Positions 20,513-31,539 of a stretch of DNA of 64,000 nt are shown here, piece by piece. The translations under genes were made by a program, and so were the position numbers. This DNA comes from Phymorhynchus buccinoides (lineage: Eukaryota; Mollusca; Gastropoda; Neogastropoda; Raphitomidae), in assembly GCA_017654935.2 (NCBI GenBank), contig CM065684.1, positions 55,691,617 to 55,755,616 on the forward strand. The letters run 5' to 3'. Position 1 is the stretch's first letter. The number at the start of each line of letters is the position of its first letter. Under the pieces are notes generated by a model that ran no database searches, had not been told where the DNA came from, and saw only the letters and a list, made by a program, of their open reading frames with translations.

Positions 20513-20951
20513 CATAGCTGCCAACTTTTCCCAAACAAAATCCTGGAGGGGGGCCAGAGCGGGGCTCAGGGGGCACAGCCCCCTGAAGTTGAGAAACCTT
20601 TTTTTGGTCAAATGTTTTGTATTCGTCTGAAAAGACGGTCTTCCATTTCTTTGTCTTCTCTTTTGCCTTCGGCATCGTGGCGAGGTTACTTCAATGGCGG
20701 CGTCAGACAGGCCTAAAGACCGCCAAACAAAGGATTGCAGGAGGAAGTAGCCCCCGCTTCCGACATGCACAGTATGAACTCTGCTCCGCGAAGCTTCCTG
20801 AAACCCAGTTTCGGTTTTCGGGTTTCATAACACTCATTTCTGAGGTAATCTAAGCTGGAAATTCGAAATCGCGGGAGTTTCACGTGAATTCCGGGAGAGG
20901 CGACAAATATCCGGGAAGCTCCTGGATTTACCGGGAGGGTTGGCAGGTATG
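20513..20951. mobile_element. hAT-type element, 8-bp TSD, non-autonomous
   Basis: 439-bp element with ends CATAGCTGCCAAC and GTTGGCAGGTATG. Perfect 8-bp flanks GAGTGGGC lie at 20505-20512 and 20952-20959. An 8-bp duplication is the hAT signature. On the minus strand a short frame starting MPKAKEKTKKWKTVFSDEYK (from 20675) resembles the first residues of hAT transposases, but it soon runs into non-homologous sequence. The element ends ~50 bp before the assembly gap. Confidence 0.8.
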
Positions 20952-21000
20952 GAGTGGGCATGGCGCGCATGAACTGCACACCACTAGCGCAGGGAGGGGG

Positions 21001-21500
21001 NNNNNNNNNNNNNNNNNNNNNNNNNNNNNNNNNNNNNNNNNNNNNNNNNNNNNNNNNNNNNNNNNNNNNNNNNNNNNNNNNNNNNNNNNNNNNNNNNNNN
21101 NNNNNNNNNNNNNNNNNNNNNNNNNNNNNNNNNNNNNNNNNNNNNNNNNNNNNNNNNNNNNNNNNNNNNNNNNNNNNNNNNNNNNNNNNNNNNNNNNNNN
21201 NNNNNNNNNNNNNNNNNNNNNNNNNNNNNNNNNNNNNNNNNNNNNNNNNNNNNNNNNNNNNNNNNNNNNNNNNNNNNNNNNNNNNNNNNNNNNNNNNNNN
21301 NNNNNNNNNNNNNNNNNNNNNNNNNNNNNNNNNNNNNNNNNNNNNNNNNNNNNNNNNNNNNNNNNNNNNNNNNNNNNNNNNNNNNNNNNNNNNNNNNNNN
21401 NNNNNNNNNNNNNNNNNNNNNNNNNNNNNNNNNNNNNNNNNNNNNNNNNNNNNNNNNNNNNNNNNNNNNNNNNNNNNNNNNNNNNNNNNNNNNNNNNNNN
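21001..21500. other. Assembly gap (500 N)
   Basis: Exactly 500 unknown bases, probably a gap of arbitrary size between scaffolded contigs. Long frames drawn across it are meaningless. Upstream exons of the hnRNP U-like gene could be hidden here. Confidence 0.99.
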
Positions 21501-21795
21501 AATCGTCGAAAACAAAGATGGGATTTAGGAAGATCTGACAACGATCGCACCGCTAGCTGCGGCATTTTAATGATGACTACGAAAGGCACTCGTTATGCTT
21601 TGCAATGTGGAGATTATGGTAAAATCACAGAAAACATTAATTGGTGTCATGAGATAGATCATTATGATGACATTTACGTCACACATGTCCATTATCTTCC
21701 ATCAAGAATAAGCTTTGAGTGTCCATCAAGGTCAATATTAATCCCAAGCTGTGAACATCTCTTTCACACCGAGCCTCCTAGTATAGCGAGTCAAA

Positions 21796-21929
21796 AAGGT
21801 CTCCATAAACGTGAACATTTTTCACGCCTTTCCCCATGGCAAGACAGTGATAGCCACTCATAGTAGACTTGCATATCACTGTATCGCCATGGTGAAAGAG
21901 TGAAAAAGGTTCACGTGTATAGAGACCTT
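21796..21929. mobile_element. Fold-back MITE
   Basis: 134 bp that can fold almost end to end. AAGGTCTCCATAAACGTGAA pairs with TTCACGTGTATAGAGACCTT, and the arms continue to CAGTGATA/TATCACTG around a ~22-base loop. No coding. Target duplication not clear. Confidence 0.8.
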
Positions 21930-21985
21930 AATCATTCACATAAACATTAGGCAATAAAACGCCCCCACAACGCCGATATGTTTAA

Positions 21986-22526
21986 AGGGGCACCCTGACG
22001 GATGAGTTTTTTGCAAGAAACACATCCAGATCACCAAGAAAACACCCTTTACAGAGATCGCAACACTCACTTTGCTCTGGTTTCATGGAAATCAAACCAT
22101 CAAATCGGCGATTCCTCCTTGGCGGAGGTGCTGGAAGTCAGATTCTTTCAGTGAAAGAGAAGGCCTTCTCTTTTCTAATGGCCGCCTGAGTCGCTTAGAC
22201 CAAATCGTTTTTGCACGAAATGTCCACAATACAAGCCTTTTTATACAGTTTTTATACAGTTTACCAAAAGGAGTTTCGCTCACAATAAATGAAAATAGCT
22301 TTTTTTTTTTTAATGCACTAGAAAGAAGAGAAACAGTTTCAACCACTCTCAGTGTCCTCCACCCACCCCGTCCAAAATGGCTTATTTCTCCGACCAACCT
22401 CCGCCGTTTTGACGGTTTCATTTCCTAGGAAACCAGAGCAAAGTGAGTGTTCCGATCCTTGAAAAGGATGTCTTTCTGGTGATCTCGACGTGTTTCTTGC
22501 AAAAACACATCCGTCAGGGTGCCTCG
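21986..22526. mobile_element. Non-autonomous TTAA element with long TIRs, copy A
   Basis: 541 bp with ends AGGGGCACCCTGACGGATG and CATCCGTCAGGGTGCCTCG. Similarity between the arms extends inward for ~110 bp. TTAA is on both sides (21982-21985 and 22527-22530). TTAA targets are used by piggyBac and Kolobok transposons, and no transposase is present to decide. Frames inside (for example 22092-22421) are shadows of the inverted arms. Confidence 0.85.
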
Positions 22527-22910
22527 TTAAGCAGCACTTCCCTACGTCACGTTCTTGTCTTGTTCTTCTGCCATGCTTCGGAGTTTGCAGCTAACATCGG
22601 AGCGCTAAAGCCTGTGCTAAGCTAAGCTGTAAAACGCCACACATCGATGCATTTGAGCAATGGGACCTTATGTCCTTTTCTCCGCTTCTGCCACGCCTCA
22701 AAGCTTTGCAGCTAATATCTGAGCCGCTGAAGACACACCCTGCCACATGGTGTCTAGAGTATCACGTGCACTATGTTGTGACGAAGAGCTTAGTGAAGTG
22801 TGTGATAGAGAAGAAGAAGAAGAAAAGAGATAGACAATGGGAAGAGAGAGAAAGACAGACAGACAGAGAGAGAGGGAGGAGGGGAAGAGTTTAGTAGGGC
22901 GTGTGAAAAC

Positions 22911-22911
<1 letters not shown>

Positions 22912-22981
<70 letters not shown>

Positions 22982-22983
22982 GA

Positions 22984-23020
<37 letters not shown>

Positions 23021-23563
23021 AGACAAGAGACAGATACACAAAGAGAAAGAGCATTTGGGTGGGGCTTGAGAAAGCAGTGAAAGACAGAAAGACAGACACA
23101 GGGGCAGAGAGTCAGATAGAGAGAGAGAGAGCAGGGGAGTAGGGGGGTCAATGTGTATATGCATGTTTCTGTCTGTCTCTGTTTGTCTATAACTACTACA
23201 TAACGTAGAATTCGAAATGATTAGCTTTTTTGGTTTTTGAAGGATGTATCCTTTTGGGGGATAATGACGTCAGTAGTTGTCTAATTACACTATTATCTGA
23301 GCACTCTCAACTTTATAACTTGTTCTGTGCATACTTATAGTAGGGGTCATAAGGAGTGCAATGCCACAGAGAAACTTTCTATTGCAGTTAGTTATAGGTG
23401 TTATGCTTACGTGTGGGTTTGTGATAATGTTTCAACAATTTGACTACAATTTCGTCTTCATTGCATGCTGTAGTGTGCTATGCAACACATGCACAACACA
23501 CACACACACACACAACACACACACACACAAAAAACACACACACACACACTCACACCACACACA

Positions 23564-23606
<43 letters not shown>

Positions 23607-23610
23607 CCCA

Positions 23611-23665
<55 letters not shown>
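22912..23665. repeat. GA and CA microsatellite cluster
   Basis: (GA)n at 22912-22975 and 22989-23018, then interrupted (CA)n at 23494-23665. Flanking GACAGA-rich sequence looks like decayed repeat. The Leu/Ser, His/Thr and Cys/Val frames here are artefacts of dinucleotide repetition. Confidence 0.95.
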
Positions 23666-23672
<7 letters not shown>

Positions 23673-24129
23673 AAATGTATGCACACAAACGCGCGCGCAC
23701 ACATACAGAGTGTGACACCAAAGAGAGAGACAGAGAGACATAGAAGTCGCGAGAGAGAGACACAGAGAGAGACAGAGACATAGAGAGAATCAGACAAAGA
23801 CAAAAAGAAACTAATTCTTTAAATCATAATTCAAATACGCATCTACAATGTCCAAAGTGCATACCCAATATAATCAGACCTAGATTCAAACACGATTCCA
23901 ATAAATGTTAATGAATACACGACTCCAAATCAAGACCAAAAAATACATCTGTTCAAAAGAATATAAAATCACCAGAATGTACCGTATGCATGTCCAATGA
24001 AAGAAAGAGGGTAGGAGCGCTACAAAGATTTAACGTCTATTAATAGTGAGTGAAGGGTACAAAATATAAAGTTAAGGAGCAAAAACGTACATAGCACGAA
24101 GAACAAAAAATATTGGTACAAAATATTAA

Positions 24130-24257
24130 AGACCCCCACGTCACGTGTCATATTCCCTCTTATGCTTGGAAGATTTCTTAAGATTTTCTTACCAGCTATA
24201 AGAGGGAAAACACGTGAAAACCGTGATTTTCGCGACGACACGTGACGTGGTGGGTCT
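24130..24257. mobile_element. TTAA MITE with CACGTCACGTGTC arms
   Basis: 128-bp fold-back element. AGACCCCCACGTCACGTGTC at the left pairs with GACACGTGACGTGGTGGGTCT at the right. TTAA lies on both sides (24126-24129, 24258-24261). It is non-coding. Confidence 0.82.
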
Positions 24258-25272
24258 TTAAGCGCAAAAAGAAAAGTACAACATGTAGACATACAAATAA
24301 CAAAGAAACGAAAAGTGACTACACAAATGTAATCCTCAAAATCATGCATAACATTTGTAATGATGAAGCTGGCATTTGGAAAAGAAGGGAACAAAAAGTG
24401 CAGGGTGACCAAAAAATATTGCAACCCTCAAAATCGCTGATAAAATTGGTAATGATCAAGCTGACATTTTGAATTTGCAGGTTTATGAAGAAGACTCAAT
24501 ACATGAGAAGTTATAACAGTTTGCTTTTCCAAGATGCCTTGGAATGCTCCAGAAAATAATTGTCCATGGTTTCATATTTTGAGAAAAATCTCTTTTGAGG
24601 CAGAAAAAAACACTTTTGCGATTTGTGGGTTGCGTTTTTGTTTAGTCATTCTAGAATATGTACAACAAGGAAACATACAAGTGCAAAGATACAAACAGTA
24701 AACGCACAAAATGTTTGAAGGCAAAACATGTAGACGTATATTGAATAAAGGTAAGGTAAAGTAAAAAAAAAAAACTATTACAAAAATGTTCCCCAATGTT
24801 CAATTTAGTGAGTAATAATGAGTGTGTGTGAGAGTGAGCAAGTGTGTTTGAGTATGTGTTTATTCACCTCGTCAAAGTCTTTTTGAAGACTAAAATTTGG
24901 TTTTATTCACCGTGTTTATTGTTTATTTCACCTTCACGTGCTTGTGTGAGTGTAGCGTTTTGATGTTTTTAGTTCAATTAATAATGTGATTGTGTGCAAT
25001 TGCGCATGCGAGTTTGTGTGGATATGGGTGTGGGTGAGAGAGAGCGATAATGTGTAAGAAAGAGAGTGTGTGAGAGTGAGCAAGTGTGTTTGAGTATGTG
25101 TTTGTGCACCAGTATATCTGCTTGCATGTGAGCACATACAAGGTGTAAACACACACATGTCTATGTGTGGCAGCAAGTGTATCTGTCTGCGTTTCAAATT
25201 ACTATTTTGTTTTAACAGACACAATTCCCGTATCCATTGATTTGCAAATGCAGTGCCAAGCTATTTCCTTAA
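24258..25272. other. AT-rich intergenic or intronic stretch
   Basis: No gene found. A 40-45-bp segment around GAGAGTGAGCAAGTGTGTTT occurs at 24827-24862 and again at 25071-25103, with GT-rich sequence around both. Confidence 0.5.
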
Positions 25273-25796
25273 AGGAGCACCCTGACGGATTAAGTTTTTG
25301 AAAGAAACACGTCAAGATCACCAGAAAATCACCCTTTACAGAGATCGCAACACTCACTTTGCTCTGGTTTCCTAGAAATCAAACCGTCAAATAGGCGATT
25401 CCTCCTTGGCGGAGGTGCTGGAAGTCAAGTGCCTTCTCTTTTCTAATGGCCGCCTGAGTTAGACCAAATCGTTTGCACGAATGTTCCACAATACAAGCCT
25501 TTTTATGCACTTCTTATACAGTTTACCAAAAGAAGTTTCGCTCACAACAAAGGAAATAGCTCCATATTGTTTTTACTGCACTACAAAGAAGAAAAAGCTT
25601 CAACCACTCTCAGTGGCCTCCACCCATCCCATCCAAAATGGCTTCTCTCTCTGGCAACTCCGCCAAGGAGGAATCGCCGTTATGACGGTTTGATTTCTAG
25701 GAAACCAGAGCAAAATGAGTGTTCTGATCCTTGAAAAGGCTGTCTTTCTGGTGATCTCGACGCGTTTCTTGCCAAAATCATCCATCAGGGTGCCCT
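25273..25796. mobile_element. Non-autonomous TTAA element with long TIRs, copy B
   Basis: 524-bp homologue of the element at 21986-22526, same orientation, with ends AGGAGCACCCTGACGGAT and ATCCATCAGGGTGCCCT. The left flank is TTAA and the right flank has decayed to GTAA. The central parts align with copy A apart from small deletions. Confidence 0.85.
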
Positions 25797-25809
25797 GTAA
25801 GTCCAGGCA

Positions 25810-26150
25810 CACGTTCCTTTTGTTTCAAACTATTCCATTCGTCCAAACACAAATTATTTTTATTTCAAGCTCTTCCATTGGTCAAAACATACGTTACTGT
25901 TGTGTCAAGTTCTTCCGTTAGTCCAAACCCACATCAATGCTGCTTCAAGCTATTCTATTGGTCCAAACCCACATTATTATTGTTTCCAGCTATTCCATTG
26001 GTCCAAACACACATCACTGTTGTTTTAAGCTATTCCATTGGTCCAAACACACATCACTGTTGTTTCAAGCTATTCCATTGGGTCAAACACACATCACTGT
26101 TGTTTCAAGCTATTCCATTGGGCCGAACACACATCACTGTTGTTTCAAGC
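25810..26150. repeat. 40-bp tandem array seeded on the 3' end of the acetyltransferase gene
   Basis: About eight units of 40 bp containing CATTGGTCCAAACACACATC. The unit nearest the gene contains the last codons and stop (26134-26151, encoding SLKQQ and TGA on the minus strand). Units near the gene are almost identical and those farther away are progressively diverged. The array lies in the expected 3' UTR. A minus-strand AATAAA is present at 25858-25863. Confidence 0.88.
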
Positions 26151-27015
26151 TGCGCCATTCATTCAGGGCACGTCGCACCACATCTTCAGGCAGGGAAGGG
26201 AAATAACTGTGGTATTTGTCGACAATGGCCTGGTCTCCATCCAGAACAGTGGTCTCCATCTCTCCTCCCTCTGTCTCCACCATCACTTTGTCATTCACCA
26301 AAATCACTGCTTTTCCATCTGGGTAAGCCAGAGCCATAGGCGAGTGAAGGGAAAGCACTGTGAGCACTTTATCAAAGCCTGCATCTAACTCCGACACATT
26401 TTTGGTCAGATTCAACTTGAAAGAATAAAACCTACTCCATGGACCTTCATCAGCAACAAATTTCGCTTCTATGATTTTCACTTTAATTTTGTCGGCGCCG
26501 TGCATGCGTGCATACCGCCCTTCCTTATCAGTGACGTACTTGTACTCCAGAAACGAATCCACAAACACCGGAGACTCTTTGTAGAACATGAGATCTATGG
26601 CTCTGAACGTGGGGAACCCAAACCCACACTCAACTAAATGAACATCGCCTTCGTTTTGCAAATCGCAGACGATGACAACGACGTGGTCACCAGGCGAGAC
26701 AACTGACGAGGCGCAGAGCAGAGCATCGAATCCAACCCCTTGCAGCAGGCCCCAGGTGAAGACATTCGTGTTGTAGCATAGTCCACCGATTCCTGTCATG
26801 CATTCTCGTTTGATTTGTTCCACGGAGGGCCGTTTTCTTTGCTCAGGAGGTACAGCCATCAGGGTCACACTCTGGAAAGGCACGTGGGCCTGGATTGACT
26901 TCACTATCTCGTCCAGCAGGGCTTTTCGGTTGTTGTCGTCATAGAAACGTTGCTGCACGCGCTGCACTCCCCAGGTGTCCTGCAGGAAGGAAACGGCCTC
27001 CTGTGTGCTGAACAT
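26134..27015 (-). CDS. Arylamine N-acetyltransferase-like protein
   Basis: 293 codons, the usual NAT length (~280-295). ECMTGIGGLCYNTN matches the family RxxGGxCxExN motif that holds the catalytic Cys (Cys80). SPGDHVVVIV supplies His111. The third triad position, normally Asp in VDVGFG, is Glu129 in HLVECGFG. Family members transfer acetyl from acetyl-CoA to arylamines or hydrazines in the cytosol. Whether this one does is open because of the Asp-to-Glu change. I chose the ATG at 27015, residue 16 of the longest frame, because GCCGCCATG is a near-perfect Kozak context. A splice acceptor CTCCACAG ends at 27041, so the coding region seems to lie in one exon after a 5' UTR intron. Same strand as the hnRNP U-like gene, with no shared function suggested. 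Confidence 0.88.
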   Translation of the reverse strand: MFSTQEAVSFLQDTWGVQRVQQRFYDDNNRKALLDEIVKSIQAHVPFQSVTLMAVPPEQRKRPSVEQIKRECMTGIGGLCYNTNVFTWGLLQGVGFDALLCASSVVSPGDHVVVIVCDLQNEGDVHLVECGFGFPTFRAIDLMFYKESPVFVDSFLEYKYVTDKEGRYARMHGADKIKVKIIEAKFVADEGPWSRFYSFKLNLTKNVSELDAGFDKVLTVLSLHSPMALAYPDGKAVILVNDKVMVETEGGEMETTVLDGDQAIVDKYHSYFPSLPEDVVRRALNEWRSLKQQ

Positions 27016-27041
27016 GGCGGCTGGATTTAAGAGCAAGTCGC

Positions 27042-28061
27042 TGTGGAGAACACACAACAAATCCCACTTACTGTTATGCTGTTATCCTGGCTCTTATGTA
27101 TGTAATTGGAGGGTGGGGTGGGGAGAAAGAACAAAGGCAAAATAAGGACAAGACAGGAGACACGTAGAGGTGGTTGAATGTTGAATAATGAATTTTATTG
27201 AAAGGAGTGAAAGTTACTAGCATTATATTAAATGTCTATTTTGACTTTTGTAAAGCTTGACTTGGTCTGAGCTCCATTTACTAACTTTTTTTTAAAATTA
27301 TGTGAACAGGAATGCTGCGTTCTGTTGTCATGCTTATACTGTGATCACATGAAACCACTTCGTAATTTATCTAAGCGAGATAAATAAAGTATTTTTGACC
27401 CTGACTTTGATCAAAAATAAAAATTAATAAAAAGTAAAGAACAGGCTGAAACGAACCATTGCCTATCCAAAAGTCAATGAAAATCTGCTCTCTGCACCCT
27501 CTGCCGAAATGGAGAAGCTGGCCAATCGTCCAGGAAGAGACTTCTTCTTCTTTTACCGTTGAGTATCCACATCATTAGTTTAATTTTATGATAATATAAT
27601 TTATTATGCAGTCGAGGTCCGAAGTCGGGCATCAAAAATCACATTTCTGCTCATAGTGCAAGCAATCTGTTGACTGAAAAAAAACAATCGGCTGTGCACT
27701 TTTCTGTCATATATAAATGTGAATATTGCCGCATGGCCGCAAGGCACACCACTGTCTGCAAGTGAGAATCACAAAATAATTCGCGATCGAAAGTAACACC
27801 GAAATCTGTTTTGTCTTCTGTGACTATTTATTTGCTGAATTTCACGTATTGTTCTTTCCTTTCGTGAAAGTAAACTGGCTATATCCACACTTTCGCCCGA
27901 AAGGGAGATCATTTGATATCAGAAACGAGTGCCAATAAACTACCCTAGTCATAACCCTTACCATTGTTTCTTTGTTTTAAAAAAATCAATAAGAAGATTT
28001 GGAGGGGATAGTGAAACTGCACCTTTCCCAGGATATCTTGACAAATGTGTGTAGCCCCCCC

Positions 28062-28062
<1 letters not shown>
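27042..28062. other. Upstream flank of the acetyltransferase gene
   Basis: No exon could be placed. The 5' UTR exon and promoter of the acetyltransferase gene should be here or further right. 27365-27420 (AAATAAAGTATTTTTGACCC) resembles a LINE 3' end. Confidence 0.4.

Positions 28063-28114
<52 letters not shown>
28063..28114. repeat. Poly-C tract of about 52
   Basis: Uninterrupted C run preceded by a shorter C run. It creates the poly-Pro and poly-Gly frames that cover it, which are not genes. Confidence 0.95.
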
Positions 28115-28117
<3 letters not shown>

Positions 28118-28445
28118 TGTTCTCGATTTTCAATGCGCATCGTTCTTCCATTTTATTAGCATACCTCTAACCCAACCCTATTGCCTGTCCGAGCAAGGCA
28201 AAGTGCTGGAATCCATTGAAAATATTTTATGGAGATTATTGGAGGGGTTAGTTAGTTAGTCTGTTATAGTCCCATCAACAGCTATGGTTATCTCAGGACT
28301 GTCACCGCGTAAAGTTCGACCACGTATAGCAAAACACACATCAATGATTCTTAACGCCCCCAAACCTGAAAACAAAAAAACATAAACAGTACAATTCACG
28401 ACATGGCATCTCCATCATTGTACCCTATAGCTCATAATTTCACAC

Positions 28446-28488
28446 AGTGCTGGAAACGTTGAGCGAGTGGCTCAACATTTCCAGCACT
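28446..28488. repeat. Short near-perfect hairpin
   Basis: Arms AGTGCTGGAAACGTTGAGC and GCTCAACATTTCCAGCACT pair over 19 bp with a single mismatch (a G-U if transcribed) around the loop GAGTG. It is too short a loop and stem for a typical pre-miRNA. It may be the end of a lost fold-back element or a terminator-like structure. Confidence 0.6.
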
Positions 28489-28708
28489 GATCGGATCCAG
28501 GTTGAAAAAAACCCCAGTAACAAGTGCAACGCCGAGCGGCTGCAAAGTCCCCTCGCAGCATCGCCGAGCTACTCAGAAATCGGAATGTGTCGGCCGTACA
28601 CATACATAAAAACGCATAAAAACAGCACGTAACTACATAAAAACGCATCAAAACAGCACGTAACTGAATAGCTTTTTAATATATAGCCTTGGGGTTCGGA
28701 CCCGTACT

Positions 28709-28870
28709 ACTAATAATAATAATTTCACTTATATAGCGCGATACAAATCATGCTAAAAGCAAGCTCTCGGCGCTTTACAAACATTGATAAAACCATGTAA
28801 AAATATAAATTAAAAATTAACACATTGACACACCATGTTTCATAACAATGATATAGAATAATAGTAACAT
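28709..28870 (-). mobile_element. Retroelement 3' tail fragment (reverse)
   Basis: On the minus strand it ends with TTTGTAAAGCGCCGAGAGC, then GCGCTATATAAGTGAAATT and ATT repeats. That is the tail module shared by the LINEs here. 5'-truncated, no coding left. A GA microsatellite follows at 28885-28976 and a poly-G at 29011-29033. Confidence 0.6.
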
Positions 28871-28883
28871 TATTTAATAACAC

Positions 28884-28979
<96 letters not shown>

Positions 28980-29369
28980 GCAGGGAGGAGGTGGAGGGGT
29001 CAGGGTAAGCGGGGGGGGGGGGGGGGGGGGGGGTTCAGGGTTAGCCAAAAAAAAAAAAAATAAAAAAAGACACAAAAAGGCGGAGACAAGTGGGCACGGC
29101 AAACTGACAGGAGAAAGAGAGAGAGGGGGCGGGAGGAAGAGAGAGAGACAGAGGGGAAGGGAGGGAGAGAGAGAGAGGACAGGTAGACAGAGCGTAAGGA
29201 AGCAAAGAGAACATAATAAGATTTGAGCGCGCGCGATCATGCGCACACGCGCGCACAGAAACATTCATCACAACTGTGTTATAGACCATTCATCAAGAAA
29301 TGTTGTGGGGAAAAACTGCATTAAAATACATGCAAAACTTCGCGAGATATTAGTGATTATGTGTTTCGG

Positions 29370-29600
29370 GGTTTGAACCCCGTAACTGGCGCGACCTTGA
29401 CCTTAATGTTAAACTAGATACATTAGTGGATAGCTTGCCTCTTGGCAAACTAGTATACCAAATTTGATGATGATAGACTGAATAGTTTATGAGAAAAACC
29501 GACGAATAGCCGGACGGACGGAGGCACGCCGGACGGACGGACACCGGACGGACCAGACAAAAACAATAGCTCCCCGAACCTTCGGATCGGGGACTAAAAA
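29370..29600. repeat. Dispersed repeat with GGACGGAC tracts and terminal hairpins
   Basis: It begins with a TΨC-arm-like palindrome (CGGGGTTTGAACCCCG), continues with GCGACCTTGACCTTAATG and ATAGCCGGACGGACGGAGG, and ends with the hairpin CCCCGAACCTTCGGATCGGGG. Repeats of this layout are common in marine invertebrates, but I cannot name the family. Confidence 0.5.
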
Positions 29601-29960
29601 GGATATAACAAACACATCCTAGTAAACAACTTTATTTTTAAGGCCACATGCGCCCACTCAAGTGCGTAAGGTCTCACGCGTGAAAGCCAGTGAGCAATAA
29701 AATAAAAAAAATGGCATGTCATAAATTGTAAATGGGGATGGAGAGAATGAAAAATGGCGATGAGGGGCTATTCTTAGTTTAAAGCTCCCCCACCACGACA
29801 AGGTGGAAGCCCGTGGAGGGGTTGATTGGAGGGGGTTGATAATGTATTATCGTCAGTCACCTTTGCCGTCCCTTATTACTTTTGTCAGAGTTGGTTTGGG
29901 GGATTACTCAATAATCAATTTCATTCAAATATGTTCATATATCTGTTCTATAAATTTTCT

Positions 29961-30096
29961 GGCTATGTTCACATTTAGGCCCGTCAATCCGGTCAAGAAC
30001 GATAATTTGTAACAGAAAAGAACAAAAGCAATTGCTTTTTCAGTCAACAGATTATCGTTCTTGACCGGGTTGACGGGCCTAAATGTGAATATAGCC
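29961..30096. mobile_element. Fold-back element with GGCTATGTTCACATTTAGGC arms
   Basis: 136 bp. The left arm GGCTATGTTCACATTTAGGC, then CCGTCAATCCGGTCAAGAAC, is repeated inverted on the right with two or three mismatches (ends GGGCCTAAATGTGAATATAGCC). The ~56-base centre is unrelated. Probably a MITE. Target duplication not evident. Confidence 0.75.
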
Positions 30097-31048
30097 AATT
30101 TTCTTAAAAAACAAATAAACAGACGAAAACAAAGCGAAAGTGTCACCCTCTAAGCGAACATCAAAGAAAAAGGCAAAGTATTTTGACAGCTTACCTGATT
30201 TCGTTGTTACTCTTGACGCAGACGATGTTGTAATGAAATGCGTGAGCTGTTTTTGATAAGGAGAGGTTATGCGAGAATGAAAAAAAAGCTGCTGAATATT
30301 GTGTCCCAAGAACTGCAAAAGCACGTGCGACTCTCTCTCTCTCTCTCTCTCTCTGCTTCTCATAGATTTATACTGTTCAGCAAAAGATATGCAACAGCTG
30401 CAAAACTTTCAGACGCCGTTTACAGAGCTTAAACTAGGCCTAGTATTTTTGTTCGCTTTGTGATGCAGAATTATCATAGCGCTAGGTCCGAACTCTAATG
30501 CAATGTAAACATATCTTGAACAACATTAAAAACGAGCCGATAGGAGGGAAGCATACTTTTGTTACCACATACCGCAAGTTCCACACAGTAATTTTACATC
30601 CATGATACGAGTCCCACATACCGCTATTCCCACAAAATATAAGACGGGGTAAAAAGCGCATGGGCGGGTAAGAAGCCCACCCCAATTATCTCTTGAAATG
30701 AAGCGAATTTCAGTCTCATTTTGCCCATGAGACAAGCGTTAATGTCTAGCATTCGTCTCATGGGTAAATTTGACCCACGGTGTGTGGGACTAGCGGTGTG
30801 TGGTAACAAAAGTATCCTTCGTTAAATGAGAAATCATGAGAAAGAAAAAAAGTAATGATCAAGGTTGGGGGGTTTTTTGCTTGTTAGTTTCTTTCTTTTT
30901 TTTTCCTTCTTTTTTGGGGGGGGGGGGGAGGGGTTGGTGTTTTTTGGGTGTTTTTTTTTTTGGGGGGTTGGGGGTTGGGGGGGGGTGTTTTCTTTTCTTT
31001 CTTTTTTTGTTTGGTTGTGTGGTGTTGTCGTTGTTGGGTTGTTGTTGG

Positions 31049-31141
<93 letters not shown>

Positions 31142-31486
31142 GGGGGGGGGGCAATTCTTGATCCCCCTCCCCCCCCCCCCCCACACACACACACTAACCA
31201 TTTGTTGCATTTAACGTGCAGAATCAAGCCAGATTATGGTGGTTAATATCCATCTAGAAACAAAATGTTGACTTTGACACAAAAGCACTCACAACAGTAC
31301 ACATTCAGCCTGCGTCTGGTTGTCTGCATATCTTTCTGAGAAAAAAATGCATATAGACCCTATACATGTAGTTACATTCGTGGATTTTAAAACCTTGAAA
31401 CTAATTTGCCTCCACCGTCTTTTCAGCTACAGTTTAAAGTGGCAAAAGCAAAAACAAAAACATTGCTTCCTTGGTAGAGATAGCTT

Positions 31487-31539
<53 letters not shown>

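Noticed and set aside
20884..21589. Long frames crossing the run of N
   Set aside because: The bases are unknown, so the frames carry no information.
22072..22428. Pair of ~110-codon frames on both strands inside the TTAA element
   Set aside because: They arise from the inverted arms and are broken in the homologous copy at 25273-25796.
22698..23164. Leu/Ser-rich frames over GA/CT repeats, and similar frames at 35655, 37596, 44034-44965 and 45435
   Set aside because: They are translations of dinucleotide microsatellites, open in several frames on both strands, with no non-repetitive coding sequence.
23361..23803. His/Thr and Cys/Val repeat frames over CA/GT tracts, also at 30834-31246 and 33658-34251
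   Set aside because: Artefacts of CA/GT microsatellites. They have no domain, start context or splice support.
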